Shown here: positions 22,475 through 34,151 of the stretch, piece after piece | Position numbering within the stretch: the first letter of the stretch is position 1 | Layout of the letters: each line of letters starts with the position of its first letter | Assembly (NCBI GenBank): GCA_021234155.1 | Contig: JAJEKV010000177.1 | Location: 186,001-250,000, forward strand | Source of the DNA: Isoetes taiwanensis | Taxonomy: Eukaryota; Streptophyta; Lycopodiopsida; Isoetales; Isoetaceae | Reading direction: 5' to 3' | DNA length: 64,000 bases | The notes under the pieces: generated by a model | The model's input: the letters and a program-made list of their open reading frames with translations, nothing else | Told to the model about the DNA's origin: nothing | Databases searched by the model: none | Translations under genes and position numbers: made by a program

Positions 22475-22709
22475 GATTACCTACTCTCTTGACTATTCTG
22501 AAAGGTCCAGCCCACCTTGGAGCAAGCTTCTTGCAATTTCCGATGCAGAGCTTCGCCTGCTTTACTCTGATCTTGAGCCAAACGTCGTCGCTAACCTGGA
22601 ACTCTCTGACCGTCCGATGCTTGTTGGCGACGCTCTTTTGACGACTCCTTGCTGCAAGAAGATATCCTCGGACCTCTTCCACCAGCTGCTGCATGTCGGC
22701 CAACATTTG
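22475..22709 (-). CDS. Integrase C-terminal (GPY/F-like) segment of the outer pol
   Basis: Continuous frame with SDDVWLKIRVKQ followed by RWAGPFRIVKRVGNQSY, the DNA-binding C-terminal motif of Ty3/gypsy integrases. It runs into the hAT-like element and resumes at 4208. No stop is seen within the segment. Confidence 0.88.
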
Positions 22710-23470
22710 CTACAAAACCTCTACTTTTGACAAGGGATTGTGCCAAGTGTCTGGAGTTAGACATTGGTAGCCGTAGTTGATCATGAACGGCGACATCTGG
22801 GATGATTCCTGTTTGGTGCTATTATAAGCGAACTCAACCAAGTGAATATACTCTTCCCACATACTCTGCTTGTTCCAGACATAGTTTCGTAGCATATCTT
22901 CCAAAGTTCTCATTGGTCCGCTTACGCTTTGCCCATCCGTCTGGAGGATGATAGGCGTGCTCATGGGCGCCTTCGTGCGGATCGTCGCCAAAAGATCCCG
23001 CCAAAAGGCACTCATGAACTTCGGGTCTCTGTCGGAGATGATCTCTCTTGGCATGCCGTGGAGCCTGAAGATTTCTTTGGTGAAGAGCCACAGTATCCAT
23101 GGGCGTGTTTGGTGGTGGTCCGCAAGGCACAAAGTGTGCCATCTTTGACAACTTGTCGACCACAACCATCAAGGCATCTTTCCTCTTACTATCCTCGGAG
23201 CCCCGCTTATGAAGTCCATATCGATGACTTCCCACTTAGCGTTCGCACCGCTAATGGTTCCAATGCCCCTAGAATTCGGTCGGCTTCGCCCACCGCCGTC
23301 TGGCGACCGACACTCTTTGATGTAGCGAAGCTATCCGCTTCTTCATCCCCGTCCAATAATAGCCGCTTCGCGACTTTGAAATATGTCCGCATAAATCCTG
23401 CGTGGCCAGCTATTGGGTCAAGCTTAGGGTGTCGTGGAGAATCAACTTCCTCCCTCGATGATTCGGGCAC
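22710..23470 (-). pseudogene. Integrase zinc-finger and catalytic core of the outer pol, frameshifted
   Basis: The DDE core is readable in pieces: an MDFI... first aspartate near 23210, KDALMVVVDKLSKMAHFVPC at about 23140-23190, HGMPREIISDRDPKFMSAFW (second aspartate) near 23030, and MRTLEDMLRNYVWNKQSMWE (glutamate) near 22870-22915. A one-base loss near 23190 and further shifts around 23080 and 23240-23400 split it into several frames. The enzyme that would join the element's DNA to the chromosome is therefore not made intact from this copy. Confidence 0.85.
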
Positions 23471-24189
23471 ACAAACTTGTTCTTATGGTACAAAAGGTTA
23501 CCTTCCTTCTTAAAATTCTTGAAGGTTTCCCTCTCCTTATCTGTTCTTGCCTCCTTGCACAAGCTCGCCCACACTTCCTTGAAGTCTGCATCTGTCGGCA
23601 AGGTTTCTTCGATCTTCTTACCGAAGTCGCTGGTGAGCGTTGAAATTGCATTGCAATGCACTCTTGTTGTCAGAGAATGCCTTGAAAGCGCATCTGCTAC
23701 CACATTGAGCTTCCCCGGCTTATCTATATCAAAGTCATATTCTTCGAGGAACTCCATCCATCTTCGCTGCCTCAGGTTGAGATGTGGTTGCGTGAATACA
23801 TCTTGGAGGCTCTGATGATCTGTGTCCAACTGGAACTTCCTCCCTAACAAGTAGTGCCTCCAAATTCTTAGTACTCTGACAACTGCAAGCAACTCTTGAT
23901 CATGAGTCGGGTAGCGTGTTTCTGCATCGTTCATCTTCCTGGAGTCGTAGGCTACTACCCGCTCTTCTTGCATGAGCACTGCACCTGTGGCAATCTTACT
24001 TGCGTCTGTCGCCACAAGCTTGTCCTTCTCTGGGTCTGGCAGGGTCAAGACGGGGGCGGTTGTCAAGGCTTTTTTCAACATTTCGAACCCTGCTTGGGCC
24101 TTCTTCTGCCAGTGATATGCCCAATCCTTTACTTTTTCCATCCTCGTCAAATCCGTTAGCGGGGCCGCTATCTTTGCAAAGTGCTGCAC
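23410..24189 (-). CDS. RNase H and tether region of the outer pol, into the integrase zinc finger
   Basis: An open stretch of 259 codons. It shows the RT thumb/connection ([20 protein letters not shown]), RNase H motifs [20 protein letters not shown] and [20 protein letters not shown] (E in the [13 protein letters not shown]-type motif), [12 protein letters not shown], and a VVADALSRH tail; it then enters the integrase N-terminus ([18 protein letters not shown]). This part of the outer element is the best preserved and carries no stop over about 780 bp. It is in one polyprotein with RT upstream and IN downstream. Confidence 0.9.
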   Translation of the reverse strand: MQHFAKIAAPLTDLTRMEKVKDWAYHWQKKAQAGFEMLKKALTTAPVLTLPDPEKDKLVATDASKIATGAVLMQEERVVAYDSRKMNDAETRYPTHDQELLAVVRVLRIWRHYLLGRKFQLDTDHQSLQDVFTQPHLNLRQRRWMEFLEEYDFDIDKPGKLNVVADALSRHSLTTRVHCNAISTLTSDFGKKIEETLPTDADFKEVWASLCKEARTDKERETFKNFKKEGNLLYHKNKFVCPNHRGRKLILHDTLSLTQ

Positions 24190-24492
24190 GAACTTCCTGT
24201 AATACCCTGCTAGTTCGAGAAAGCTTCTGACCTCATGTATATTCTTCGGCGCCAGACACTGTATGACTGCTTCAATCTTGGCAGGATCCGTCGAAATTCC
24301 CTCTTATGAGATCACATGACCCAGGTATTCTACTCTCTCCGTTGCGAAGTGGCACTTTGACAACTTGGCGTACAACTGGTGCCTCTTTAACTTCTCGAGC
24401 ACTCTCCTTAGGTGTTGTACGTGCTCTTCCAGGGATCTGCTATACACCAGAATATCGTCAAAGAATACTATCACAAAAGTATCCAAGAACTC
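24190..24492 (-). pseudogene. Reverse transcriptase catalytic half of the outer pol
   Basis: Contains [24 protein letters not shown] is the position of the YXDD metal-binding motif of the polymerase. [20 protein letters not shown] and VEYLGHVIS follow. A TAA stop at 24304-24306 replaces the tryptophan codon that the inner copy keeps (VISWEG). At its 5' side the frame is cut by the 30 kb insertion exactly between EF and LDTF of the palm; the other half is at 54527-55528. Confidence 0.88.
24488..24492. repeat. 5 bp target duplication, left (AACTC)
   Basis: Identical to 54522-54526. Removing everything between them rejoins RT in frame ([14 protein letters not shown]). A 5 bp duplication is the expected length for Ty3/gypsy integration. 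Confidence 0.95.
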
Positions 24493-26053
24493 TGTGACGT
24501 CCCCTACTCGTATACGGTGCACTCACCGTATACAAACAGGAGTTCTTCCCCCACACCAGCTCCATGCTGATACAGGGCCCTCCACATATCACTGCACCCG
24601 TAACGAGTCTCAGTGGGGAGAGTGAAGGTGTCATTCTACCCCGTCTCCCTCAGGGCCTACCTAGCCGCGGAAGCGTAAACATACATGTCAGTAGCACATA
24701 CATCAACATCCTGTGACCATCTCGAAGGATGGTCCCCTCATATCTGCATAGACAAAGATCGGCCACATCACATAGGGGATCCTACCCAAGGCTCGGACTC
24801 AAAGGATGACTGACGGCTTGGTCTCTCCGTTAGTTCGCTGGTGCATGTAAATTCATGGCAATGGATTTGGGCGGCATAAGAACATGGCATAGGGTTGTCC
24901 ACTCCATCCGCCCCTCCCGCACACTTTGCGAGTAGGTGAAAAGTGTTGGGACCTGATCAGAGCCAGCCGGGATGCATAGCCAAAGGGCTATTCCTCGGGT
25001 CTCATCCTCCCGGTTCGATGGGGCAGGTAGGGATCACTCCCTCCTGAGATCTACATGCTAACTCAAGGTGACTAGAGGGCCACTTTGCCTCAGATTCGAC
25101 CAAACCCACGGGAAAGTGTACACCACTTCACGGTGTCGAGCCCATGCCTTACCCTTTTCGGTGGTAAGCCATTAGACCTAGTCACAATGATCCCGGTAGG
25201 CTTTACACACCGGGGGGATCGCTTCAAGAGTCGACATGAACCTCCTTTTTTGGCCGCCCGGCCCCTTCACCCACAACCCGGTGTGGCTCTTGTACCAAGG
25301 CGAATCTCAAGCATTGCTGCTAGAGGGCTACTCTAGGAGCATCAACTACAAGCTTTAGGGCCTCTACCCCCTTCCCAATACAAGGAGTTCACGTAAATAC
25401 ATCATCCAAATATATCACGTAAGAACTAAAGAACTAGATCCAATCATAGAGTTAGGTTCTTTAGTTAGTGTCCTAGATCTAAGATCTAGATAACTACTAT
25501 GGGCAATTTAATAGTCTAAACCTACTGATTCTATGACTAGAAGACGGTTTAAGCTATTAAATTGACCAAATACCTGATCCTTGAGTGGCTCCTCCCCGAC
25601 TGAGTTCAACCATCCTGTTTGAAATGATCAATTCGTGGAAACCGATGGCGCATTGGCTTAAGCAGGCTCGAGGCGGTTTTGGCTCTGGGGCAGCCAAAAC
25701 CGAAGCTCTAAAACCCTAAGGGCGAAAAACTAGCAAGCTAGGGTTTTCCTACCCTAAATAGACATGGGGTTTAGGCTAGGGTTTCCAATTACCCAATTTG
25801 GCATGTGGGATAATTGGAAAGGCCCCACTTGCCTTTAGTGGCTAGGTGGCAAAATATGCCAACATGGAAAGGTGTGCCCTCATTAATGTGCACATGTGCA
25901 CATTAATAATATATGAACACTCTAGCAAGTTGCCCCTAGGGCTACTTACGGCTATCCGTTGGCGCCGCGTCAATCGCCAATCGGGTGCGGCGGCGTGGCG
26001 TGGCGGGCACAATGTACGTCCCGGGGGCCGATCTCTTTGTGCCGAACGTCACA
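24493..26053 (-). repeat. LTR1 of the concatemer (3' LTR of inner copy 1)
   Basis: Starts TGTGACG, ends CGTCACA, about 1.56 kb. The first roughly 250 bp are clean and match LTR5. From about 24750 onward the typical CTG/CAG-site disturbances begin. It contains the perfect palindrome at 25882-25907 and telomere-motif-like AAACCCTAA and TAGGGTTT boxes at about 25710-25785. Confidence 0.93.
25882..25907. repeat. Perfect 26 bp palindrome in U3
   Basis: Two inverse 13 bp halves, ATTAATGTGCACA and TGTGCACATTAAT. The same palindrome is at 36955-36980, 48070-48095, 49637-49662, 51207-51232, 52771-52796 and 54347-54372, without a change. It lies about 150 bp from the start of the LTR in the sense of transcription, so it could be a protein-binding site of the promoter. 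Confidence 0.9.
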
Positions 26054-26067
26054 TTCTCCCCACCTTT
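26054..26067 (-). promoter_or_regulatory. Polypurine tract, inner copy 1
   Basis: Minus strand AAAGGTGGGGAGAA next to the LTR1 terminus, as in the outer element. Confidence 0.85.
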
Positions 26068-26897
26068 GAAATGATCTTTCCGGCAAAGATCGCGGGTCTC
26101 CCCACCTTGGGATCTTCCTAACCCGCAACCCGCAATCAACGTGATACCTACAATATAATCTTTATACATTTATCGCGATTACTCTAAGGTAATTACTTTT
26201 AGAACATTATTACGTTATTATATTATGGAATACTTATCAATTCATAACACCATTAACAAGTTATTCACTATGTTAAGTTAGACAAAATTTCAGCATTTCA
26301 TATCTATAATTCTTGTCCGAGGTACTCTTCATTCCTTGCAACACATTCCAACAAAACTTGTGTTGCAAGTCTTCGATCTTCGACCTCCTTGCCCTCCTGG
26401 AGCTCTCTTGGGCTCAAAGTCGACACTCACGTTAGTACCGCTTTTAATTGTTTAATAAATTTTGGTTATATGGTGACCACCCCACCTATCTACATGAATG
26501 CATGGCTAATCTCCTACAGAAGAAGGGATGAATCTTCCATAATGGCGGGAGACAAACCCTATATGCCTATATGCCGCTCATGCCTACACCTCTAGTTGCC
26601 CGGTGCCATGGAGGATATCCTTCTCAAGTGGGGCGTGAAGGATGGATTCCTCCTATCAAAGCATATATGGGGCTAAAGGTGCTTTCCCTATCAATGCATT
26701 CCTTAATGACCTCTTTTCTCTCGGGCCGTCTCCTTCCGTGGGGGACGTATAGACTTTCTAATCTACCTTCCACTTTCGCCCAGCGAACGCGGTCATGCCT
26801 ACATTGACATTACACCACCCTAGAGATCACCGTAGTGGTCTCATCATCGATAACGGCGCAAGATGCGACCCATACCAAGCATAGGTTGCATCGTAGA
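26068..26897 (-). other. 3' untranslated region, inner copy 1
   Basis: Noncoding. Aligns with 3028-3863 of the outer element and 37138-37986 of copy 2. Confidence 0.6.
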
Positions 26898-27290
26898 TTA
26901 ATCTATACAAGAATTAACCTCGCGCAATTCGACATGCCCGAGCCGATTTCTTCCGGAGATGACCTTGCCGTCCCCATTGCTCCATAAAAACGTGGGTAAC
27001 GCTTTTACCAAATCCTTCTTAAGTACCCACGTCGCGTCTTCCAGCGGCAAGTGTTTCCACTTGACCAAGTATTGGAGGAACTCCGACCTCCTTGTCTTCT
27101 TGAAAGCTTTATCAAGAATCATTTCGAACTATTTCCACTGCTCCTCGATCATTTCCAACAACGTTGGAGTGTCCAAAACTTCGCCCCGGATTTGGAGTAT
27201 GCTTCTTCAACAAACTCACGTGGAAGACCTTATGAATCTTTAGGTGTGTTGGCAATTCTAACTTGTAGGATTGATTACCTACTCTCTTGA
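26898..27290 (-). pseudogene. Chromodomain end of pol, inner copy 1
   Basis: Contains LELPTHLKIHKVFHVSLLKK, then ILDKAFKKTRRSEFLQYLVK with WKHLPLEDATWVLKKDLVK. Stops and shifts fall near sites where the outer copy has CTG or CAG, so they may be sequencing errors. Its domain content is as at 3864-4208. Confidence 0.8.
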
Positions 27291-28345
27291 TTATTCCAAG
27301 GGTCCAGCCCACCTTGGAGCAAGCTTCTTGCAATTGCCAATCTGAGCTTACCGCTTCACCTTTATCTTGAGCCATACATCATCTCCAACTTTGAACTCTC
27401 TTACCGCTTCGATGCTTATCGGCGATGCTCTTTTGTCGACTTCTTCTGCGCTAGCGATACCCTCGAACCTCTTCCACGAAGCTGCTTTGATATCGGCCAA
27501 CATCTCGCCAAAACTTCTACTTTTGACACGGGGTTGTGCCAAGTGTCCGAGTTAGGCAATCGATAGCCATAATTGATCATAAATGGCGACATTTGGGACG
27601 ATTCCCTTGGTGCTATTGTATGCAAACTCCACCAAGTGAATAAATTCTTCCCACATACTTTGCTTATTCCGCACATAGTTTAGTAGCATGTCTTCTAAGA
27701 TCCCGTTGGTCCGCCTCCGTCCGGCCATCCGTCCGAGGATGATACTGGCCGTGCTCATGGATAGCTTGGTCTGAATTGTCGCAAAGAGGTCTTGCCAAAA
27801 GGCACTCATGAACCGGATCTGTCCGGAGATAATCTCCCTTGGCATGCCATGAAGCCCGAAGATCTCTTTGGTGAAGAGCTTTCTTTCATCCATAGTCAGA
27901 TCTGTGGTCCCGCAAGGCACAAAATGTGCCATCTTTGACAACTTGTCGACCACTACCATCAAGGCATCCTTGCCTCTCGGCCGTTTTCTTAGGAGTCCCG
28001 TGATGAAATCCATCTTTGATTACCTCCCACTTAGCGTTTAGCCGCTAATGGCTCTAATGCCCCTGAATTGCCTTTCGCCTTCGTCTGGCGGGCATAGCCG
28101 ACATTCCTTGATGTAGCGAGCTATTTGCTTCTTCATTCCTGGCCAATAATAGGCTGCTGCGCGCTTTGAAATATGTTTTCATGAATCCCGCATGGCCGGC
28201 TATTGGGCTGTTGTGCGTGTCATGGAGGATCAACTTCCTTACACCGATGATTCGGTGCGCACAACTTGTTCTTATGGTATAACAGGTTGCCTTCCTTCTT
28301 ATAATGCTTGAAGGCCTCCCCGCTCTTTATCTGTTCTAGCCTCCT
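27291..28345 (-). pseudogene. Integrase, inner copy 1
   Basis: MDFITGL with KDALMVVVDKLSKMAHFVPC at 27900-28013 gives the first catalytic Asp. HGMPREIISG and MSAFWQDLFATIQ give the second region, disturbed at the SDRDPKF motif. LEDMLLNYVRNKQSMWEEF carries the Glu. The C-terminal FKVGDDVWLKIKVKR lies near 27370-27410. It is fragmented over three frames, with breaks at CTG/CAG-type sites. Confidence 0.8.
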
Positions 28346-29340
28346 TAGAGAGGCTTGCCCATACTTCCCTCGAAATCCACATCCGTTGGCAAGGACTCTT
28401 CAATCCTCTTACCAAAGTCGCCGAGAGCGTCGAATTGCGTTGCAATGCACTCTAGTTGTCGGGGATGCCTTGAAAGCGATCCTGCTACCACATTGAGTTT
28501 CCACGGCTTGTAGACTATATCAAAGTCGATTCCTCGAGGAACTCCATCCATCTCCGCCTCAGTTGAGGTGTGTGGTTGCGTGAATACATATTGAGGCTCA
28601 TGGTGGTTGCAGATCCAATTGGAACTTCCTTCCCAAGAGATAATGCCTCCATATTCTTAATGCCCCGACAACCAAGCAATTCTGATCGTCGTCGCGTTGG
28701 GTAGCGTCGTCTCGGCGTCGTTCATTTTTCTGGAATCATACGCGGCTACCACGCTTCTTCTTGCATAAGCACCGCTTTTGTAGCTATCTTACTTTCGCAT
28801 CCGTTGCTACAAGCTTATCTTTCTCCCGTCCGGCAGGGTTAAGACTGGCTGTTGTTAAAGCTTCCTTCAACAATTCAAATCCCTTTTGGGCTTTCTTGTG
28901 CCAATGCTCTACCCAATCTTTCACCTTCTCTGCCCTCGCCAGTGCATTATAACCGGCTGCTATCTTAGCAAAGTTCTTCACGAACTTCTGTAGTACCGCT
29001 AGGACCGAGAAAACCGACCTCGTGCACATTCTTCGGGCCCGCCAATCCTTCACCGCTTCAATCTTGGCGGGGTCCGTCGAGATGCCTTCCCACGAGATCA
29101 CATGACCAAGGTATTCCACCTTCTCTTGCGGTGGCACTTCACAACTTGGCATAACCGGTGCCTCCTCAACTTCTCTAGCACCCTTCTCCAAGTGTTGCCG
29201 CGTGCTCTTCAAGGATCTGCGCTATACACCAAAAATGTCATCAAAGAAAACAATCACAAAGGTGTCCAGAACTCCTCAAGATATCGTTCATGAGCCTCAT
29301 GAACGTTATGGGGGCATTTGATAAGCGAAAAGGCATCACC
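28345..29340 (-). pseudogene. RNase H and C-terminal RT, inner copy 1
   Basis: Pieces match the outer copy: [20 protein letters not shown] (28784-29212, Trp kept where the outer copy has a stop), [26 protein letters not shown], and near 28500 a KPWKLNVVAG.LSRH tail. The VIVFFDDI-equivalent lies near 29235-29275 in a shifted frame. Confidence 0.78.
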
Positions 29341-30460
29341 GTGAACTCATAATGCCCATACCAAGGCCCCCGGCAAGGTCTTGTGGATATCCTCCTCCTT
29401 TATCCGTGATCGATGATAACCCCACCTTAAGTCGATTTTGAGAAGATCTTTGCTCCTTGAAGCTGATCCATCAAGTCGCCTCGATCTTGGGCGCGCATAC
29501 TTGTTCTTAATGGTGTGCTTATTCAACTGCCTATAGTCTATGCACATTCTCAAAGATCCATCCTTCTTCTTGACAAAAAGAATGGGCGCTCCCAAACGGG
29601 CGAGACACTAGGTCTAATGAAAACCTAGGTCGAAAGCAGCTCCCCGCGAATCGCTTTTTAGTCTCGGGCAACTCCTGCGTTGTCATTCTATATGGAGCCT
29701 TGCTTGTCGGTTTTGTTCCCTTCGAGTGCTATCTCGCTTTTCGACTCCCCTATAAGGAGGGGAGCTGCTTGATCTCATCCGGAAAGAGATCGTGGAACTC
29801 CGCGGATCAACTTAGCTATTTGCCCTCGGCAACTTGCCGAGCATCTTGTCTTCTTTGCTTCCTTCCAATTCGGCTCACTAATCTCAAGCTTGAAGATGTA
29901 TGCTACCCGCTCACTCTTGATGCACTTGAACAGCCGCTTAGAAGACATACACCGCATGATGGGGACAACTTCTTTACCCGTTATCTCAATGATCTTGCCG
30001 CCGGTGTTGGGAAGGTCACCTTCCGCTTCCACAATCAATAATGGCCCCCGCTGGTCCAAGGTACTCCATACCTATTATCAAGTCATATTTGCCGATGCTC
30101 ATTACCTCCGCCCCATCCGGATCTTAATCCCCGCAAGTCGATGTCAAAGTTGATTCTTTTACTGCCATGCGCCTTTTATCGCTCCACTTGCTAAGACAAC
30201 GGGCCTTGGCTTTGACTTTAATGGTTTCAACTTCAACATTTGAACCATTCCGGAGATGCAAAGTTATGGCTACTTCGAATCTATTAGGACTATAAATGAC
30301 TTGGCCTTTGGCCTTTCCCACCGTGGAAATTACTTTATCGGGGCTCTCGCTTGCTCAGATCTATTGCGGCAAAGATATGACACTCACCCCGAATGTAGTC
30401 GCGGGCCTCCTCGCCATTGCCGTCGCCGCATGAGTGTCCCAATCTCCCAACTCGCGCTAT
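29341..30460 (-). pseudogene. Protease and N-terminal RT, inner copy 1
   Basis: [22 protein letters not shown] and [15 protein letters not shown] at 29480-29595. Linker: [20 protein letters not shown] and [20 protein letters not shown] at 29870-30010. The protease active-site region near 30270 reads LIDS before a frame break, so the catalytic DS of DSG is kept here, unlike in the outer copy (DLG). Confidence 0.8.
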
Positions 30461-31744
30461 AGTTGACTCATGACATATGGGCGCTTTGTCGTCCTATGGC
30501 CCGGCTGGAAACACCTGAAGCAAAGCCGCTTTCTATGCACTCCTCGCTCTTTTCCTTGGGCATGGCCCGGAAAGGATCGCCTTTGCTTTGGAGTAGTTTG
30601 ACCCTTCCCTCGCTTGTCTTTGAAGGACACCCGCTTCTTCTCCTGGCTGTTTTCCTTTGATTGCCACTATATGGGGCTCTAGCCGGTCCCGGGGCCGTTT
30701 CGCTAAAAACCGCCACCGCCTTGCCTTTATCTTGGTAATACTTTGTTGCCTCTTATTCTCGAGGTCCTCGCCCCTTGCAAGCTTATTGCCTTGGACTCCG
30801 CTCCGATACCGCTTCTAGGGTTTATTGCCCTTTACAAGCTTTAAGCGGATCTCCTCATTCAGACCTTCAATGTAGCTTTCCACGCATGCTTCTCACCTAA
30901 CTTTGGCACATACAAACCTTAGCCTCATAAATTCCTCTCATTAGGTATTTCTCAGACCGACTTGTTTGCCTTCTCGCAACTTTGTAAAACTCTTTGCATC
31001 ATACCGGACTTGTGCTCTCTTGGAACGTAATAGGCGGCAAGGCTTTAGCAAACTTCTTGAACACCGCAAGCATCCTGGCTTAAGCCATGAGCCTTGGCAT
31101 AGCCCTTCCACCAAATGCGTCTTTGCTCCTTCAGTTCGCTTGTTGCCACCACCTTTATCCTTATCCTTCATACCATAGGCATTGCCGTATTCGCTCATCT
31201 CGTCAAGCCAAGCCTCTGCTTCCATACGACTGTTCGCCTGAGAATTGCTCGAGCTTCGGCCTTCCAAACATTTCCCAATCACGAGTCTACTTTCTTACGG
31301 TAGTCGAGGTTCTTGTGTCCCTTTTGTCGATCCCTCCGGTGGTTCCTCTGCCTTTAAATGCGCTTTCGGACTTGGTTCTGCTCTTCTTCTTCCTCGACCC
31401 GGTCCGAATCGAGCTTGAGTCGGAGGAGTCAAAGGCGGGGACCTTCCTCTTTTGCTCCTCTTCCTGTCTACCTGTTCTCCAGGATGCTGATGCTTGAGGC
31501 GGCTTGGCGTTACCACCGAACACCGCTCTCCTTGCCAGCGGCTAGCAAGGCCTTTATCTGCTCGAGGTCCCGTCCTCATTTGCGATATTTCTTCTTCTGG
31601 AGTCATTTGTCCAAACTCTTCAAGCGGGTTCCTTTGCGGGCGTGGCACTGGGCGGGCTCTGTTCCCGTAAGTTCCCTAGCTTGTCGTTCTCCTGCTTTTA
31701 GGCCTCTAGCTGCATACACAAGTGGTTCATATCTACATGGTTAG
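30461..31744 (-). pseudogene. gag, inner copy 1
   Basis: Matches the outer gag: EEISQMRTGPR near 31570-31610, a Ser/Lys/Arg-rich and acidic segment, EAWLDEMSEYGNAYGMKDKD near 31140-31215, a KKFAKAFK-like segment near 31040, and the zinc-knuckle region near 30480-30530. Many short indels disrupt the frame. gag forms the particle shell and binds the RNA. Confidence 0.75.
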
Positions 31745-31879
31745 TTTTCCTTGCTTTCTTGCATTATTTATGTTTGTTGGCATGGTTGAGGGGACACAAA
31801 ATGTATCAACAATAACATTTATAGTGCAAGAGAATGTTATATTTATATTTTATATTACACTAATACAAGAACTTGCAAC
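31745..31879 (-). other. Short spacer between gag and second accessory gene, inner copy 1
   Basis: About 135 bp of A+T-rich sequence with a TATAAATATAA-like run on the minus strand near 31840-31855. The corresponding spacer in the outer element is 2.8 kb, expanded by repeats. Confidence 0.6.
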
Positions 31880-33422
31880 TATCGCTAATCACTTCGGTGA
31901 TGCCTGTGAAGATGGATTATCCTCCAAGAACTTTTTCACTTGGGCTGTTCCCACCGAATGGCCCAAGTTCCTAAGACATTGGTTTGGAGATCCACCCCGT
32001 AATGCTCTTGCTAAATCTTCTATTCTCATGGTGGGAGGTGTAAGCCGCCACAGCGGTCTTTGCCGCCTTTGAAGGTATGGCGAAGTCGAAGACGCCGAGT
32101 GCTACCTCTTTTCACCGGGATTGCATACTTTCGGTGTTAAGGGTAGCCGTGCATCATGCCGGCCGAATCCTCGAGTGCAATCAGCAACGATACTCCTTCC
32201 TCGCCTCACGGGGGTGAACTTGCGGTGGATAACCGCTATTCTTCCATCCATCGGCAATGGCGGTGTAATAGCGTAATGACTGTCGTTGCAGATGGGTCCT
32301 CGCCACTCGTATCCAGCTCGCGGTTCGCCTCAAATCATCAACCTCCACCGTGGTGAGCTCCCCGTAGTCCTTGATCAAGGTGCTGAAGCCCTCCCCGAGG
32401 TCGAATTACCGTCCCTATCCCCGGGAGGTTCTCATGGGCGAAGCTTGCCGTTAGGATGTTTGAGGTCGATAGCGGATCCCCATCTGCTTCTCGAGAGCAA
32501 GGAACTCTTCCTCCGGCCGGTAGCTTGTTCTCGCCTTTGTGCGCCTCCATGATCTGCGATGTTCGGGATGTTGCCAGAGGGCTTGATGTCGAGGTAAACT
32601 CTCCCTGTAAGTGTCGGCTTCCCCTTACTTGGAGGGGAAAGTCGACTCTCCTCGGACGATGAAGTCGCCCAAGTCCGCTTCTTCGGAGTTGGTGCAGCAA
32701 CTCTTCAGTCGGTACTCCCTTTCCCCGCACTCGAGAGTTTTGAATGTCGCCAGAGTAGAAACTCCTCACCTTCGACGATAATGGGAGCCGCTTGTGATGC
32801 CTAACCCGAGGGTGGTGCGACTGAGAGTCCGCGGCTTCTTTTCAAGTCTTGCCACTCCCGGCCTCGCTTGTCGCTGCTCCTCCGGCGGGTCGAGCTCAAC
32901 ATCGCCTTCCTCCTCCTCAGATTCCTCGTTCATCCGAAGTCTTCTTCCTTCCCTTCCTGCTCCCCGCTCATACGTGTGAGGAGCCGCTTGTTCTCTTTAA
33001 CACGGCTAATGGATCCACGTCCCATGGGGAATAGAGGTTTCCCCACAATGTTCTCGCACGGTGGGTGAGAAAGATTGCCGTGGCGTGTTGAAAGAGAAGT
33101 ACTTGGTCCCCGCGACGCTTAGGACCATTGGCTCGTGTGTGTCGCGGTCGCTTTGTTTGTGAGGTATTTGGCGATGTTCGGGACATCGCCTAATGCTCGC
33201 CGCAGGGACTGCTCTAGGAACAAAATATCCTATACAAGGAGGGAGTTGCACTAGCGGCCGGTTCTACCCTAGCTTGGAACTTCGGTCAAGACTCTACTAT
33301 AAGCCGGGTCGCGTGCAAGGTTGCTTGGACGCCTACCTCCTTCCCCGAAAACTGAAGATTTGGTCGACGCCGGCCTCGAAGATGAGCGCCGGGCTACCAT
33401 CATCTCCGAAATCGGTTGCCAT
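31880..33422 (-). pseudogene. Second accessory gene (unknown function), inner copy 1
   Basis: Starts at ATG 33422 (MATDFGDD), preceded by the TATA box at 33536-33545. Recognisable shared parts with the outer gene are LPPC.GYFVPR and ALGDVPNIAKYLTNKA near 33150-33245, GETSIPHG near 33020-33050, then the acidic stretch and the DDFIVRG..DFPLQVR segment near 32620-32670. Reading frames break repeatedly at CTG/CAG-type positions. The protein family is not recognised. Confidence 0.7.
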
Positions 33423-33535
33423 TGATTAATTGCGGAAGAAGGTAACAAATGGTTGCAAGAGAGCCCTCGGGAGTTAGGAAATCGGCTAGAAGGGCAGGAG
33501 CAGATTTGTAGGGTGCTATGTGAGAAGTGACTGGT

Positions 33536-33545
33536 CTATTTATAG
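33536..33545 (-). promoter_or_regulatory. TATA box of the second accessory gene, inner copy 1
   Basis: Palindrome-like CTATAAATAG on the minus strand, 114 bp upstream of the ATG at 33422. The same arrangement is found in the other two copies. Confidence 0.65.
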
Positions 33546-33735
33546 AAAAGGGGGAAACCCTAATTTTTGGATGACTTGGAAATTTCCTAGGATTGGGTAA
33601 TTCTAACTTATCTGAGGTCAAAATAGGAGTTTGAGGACTATAGGAGATGCTTGAACAAGGCTAGGTTACCTAAAAGATGCTATGCAAGAGGTTGAAGGTG
33701 ACTTTGACAAGTCCCCGTGAAGAATTGGTAAGAGG

Positions 33736-33990
33736 TCTCACGCCTTGCCTCGCTTCAATCCTAACTTTTGTTTTGGACGACGGGCGAGCTGTGAGACATC
33801 AGTCCCATTTTAATCAAAGATGTCCAACTTGGGTAAACTAATGGTGTAAGGGTGATGGGCTCATCAAATTAGGGCAGAATCGACCCTTATTTGGTCAATT
33901 TGGAGCTGTTTTGGTCAAGCAAGTAGGTCTCACACTTGCCCTCGCTTCAATCCTAACTTTTTGTTTTATGACGAGGCGAGAAATGTGAGA
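33736..33990 (-). repeat. Hairpin pair between accessory genes, inner copy 1
   Basis: Two hairpins, 33736-33796 and 33928-33990, each with TCTCAC on the left, GTGAGA on the right and a GCCTCG / CGAGGC-type inner stem. They lie just 3' of the H3-like gene, at the same place as 61590-61654 and 61792-61856 of the outer element, which use a different inner stem. Confidence 0.7.
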
Positions 33991-34151
33991 CATCATGTCT
34001 CTCGGCTCCCAAATGTCCTATTTCAATTGAAATAAAAGCTAAAACTTATTAATTTGCTCTAATTACTCAAGTTTATGTCATCAAGGTACACAAAATTGCT
34101 CTATATTACAAAATTTTTAATTATTTACAACAAAAAGTTTCTAAATTCTCC

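Noticed and set aside
22929-23513. 194-codon + strand frame
   Set aside because: Antisense of the integrase region, which has clear DDE motifs on the other strand.
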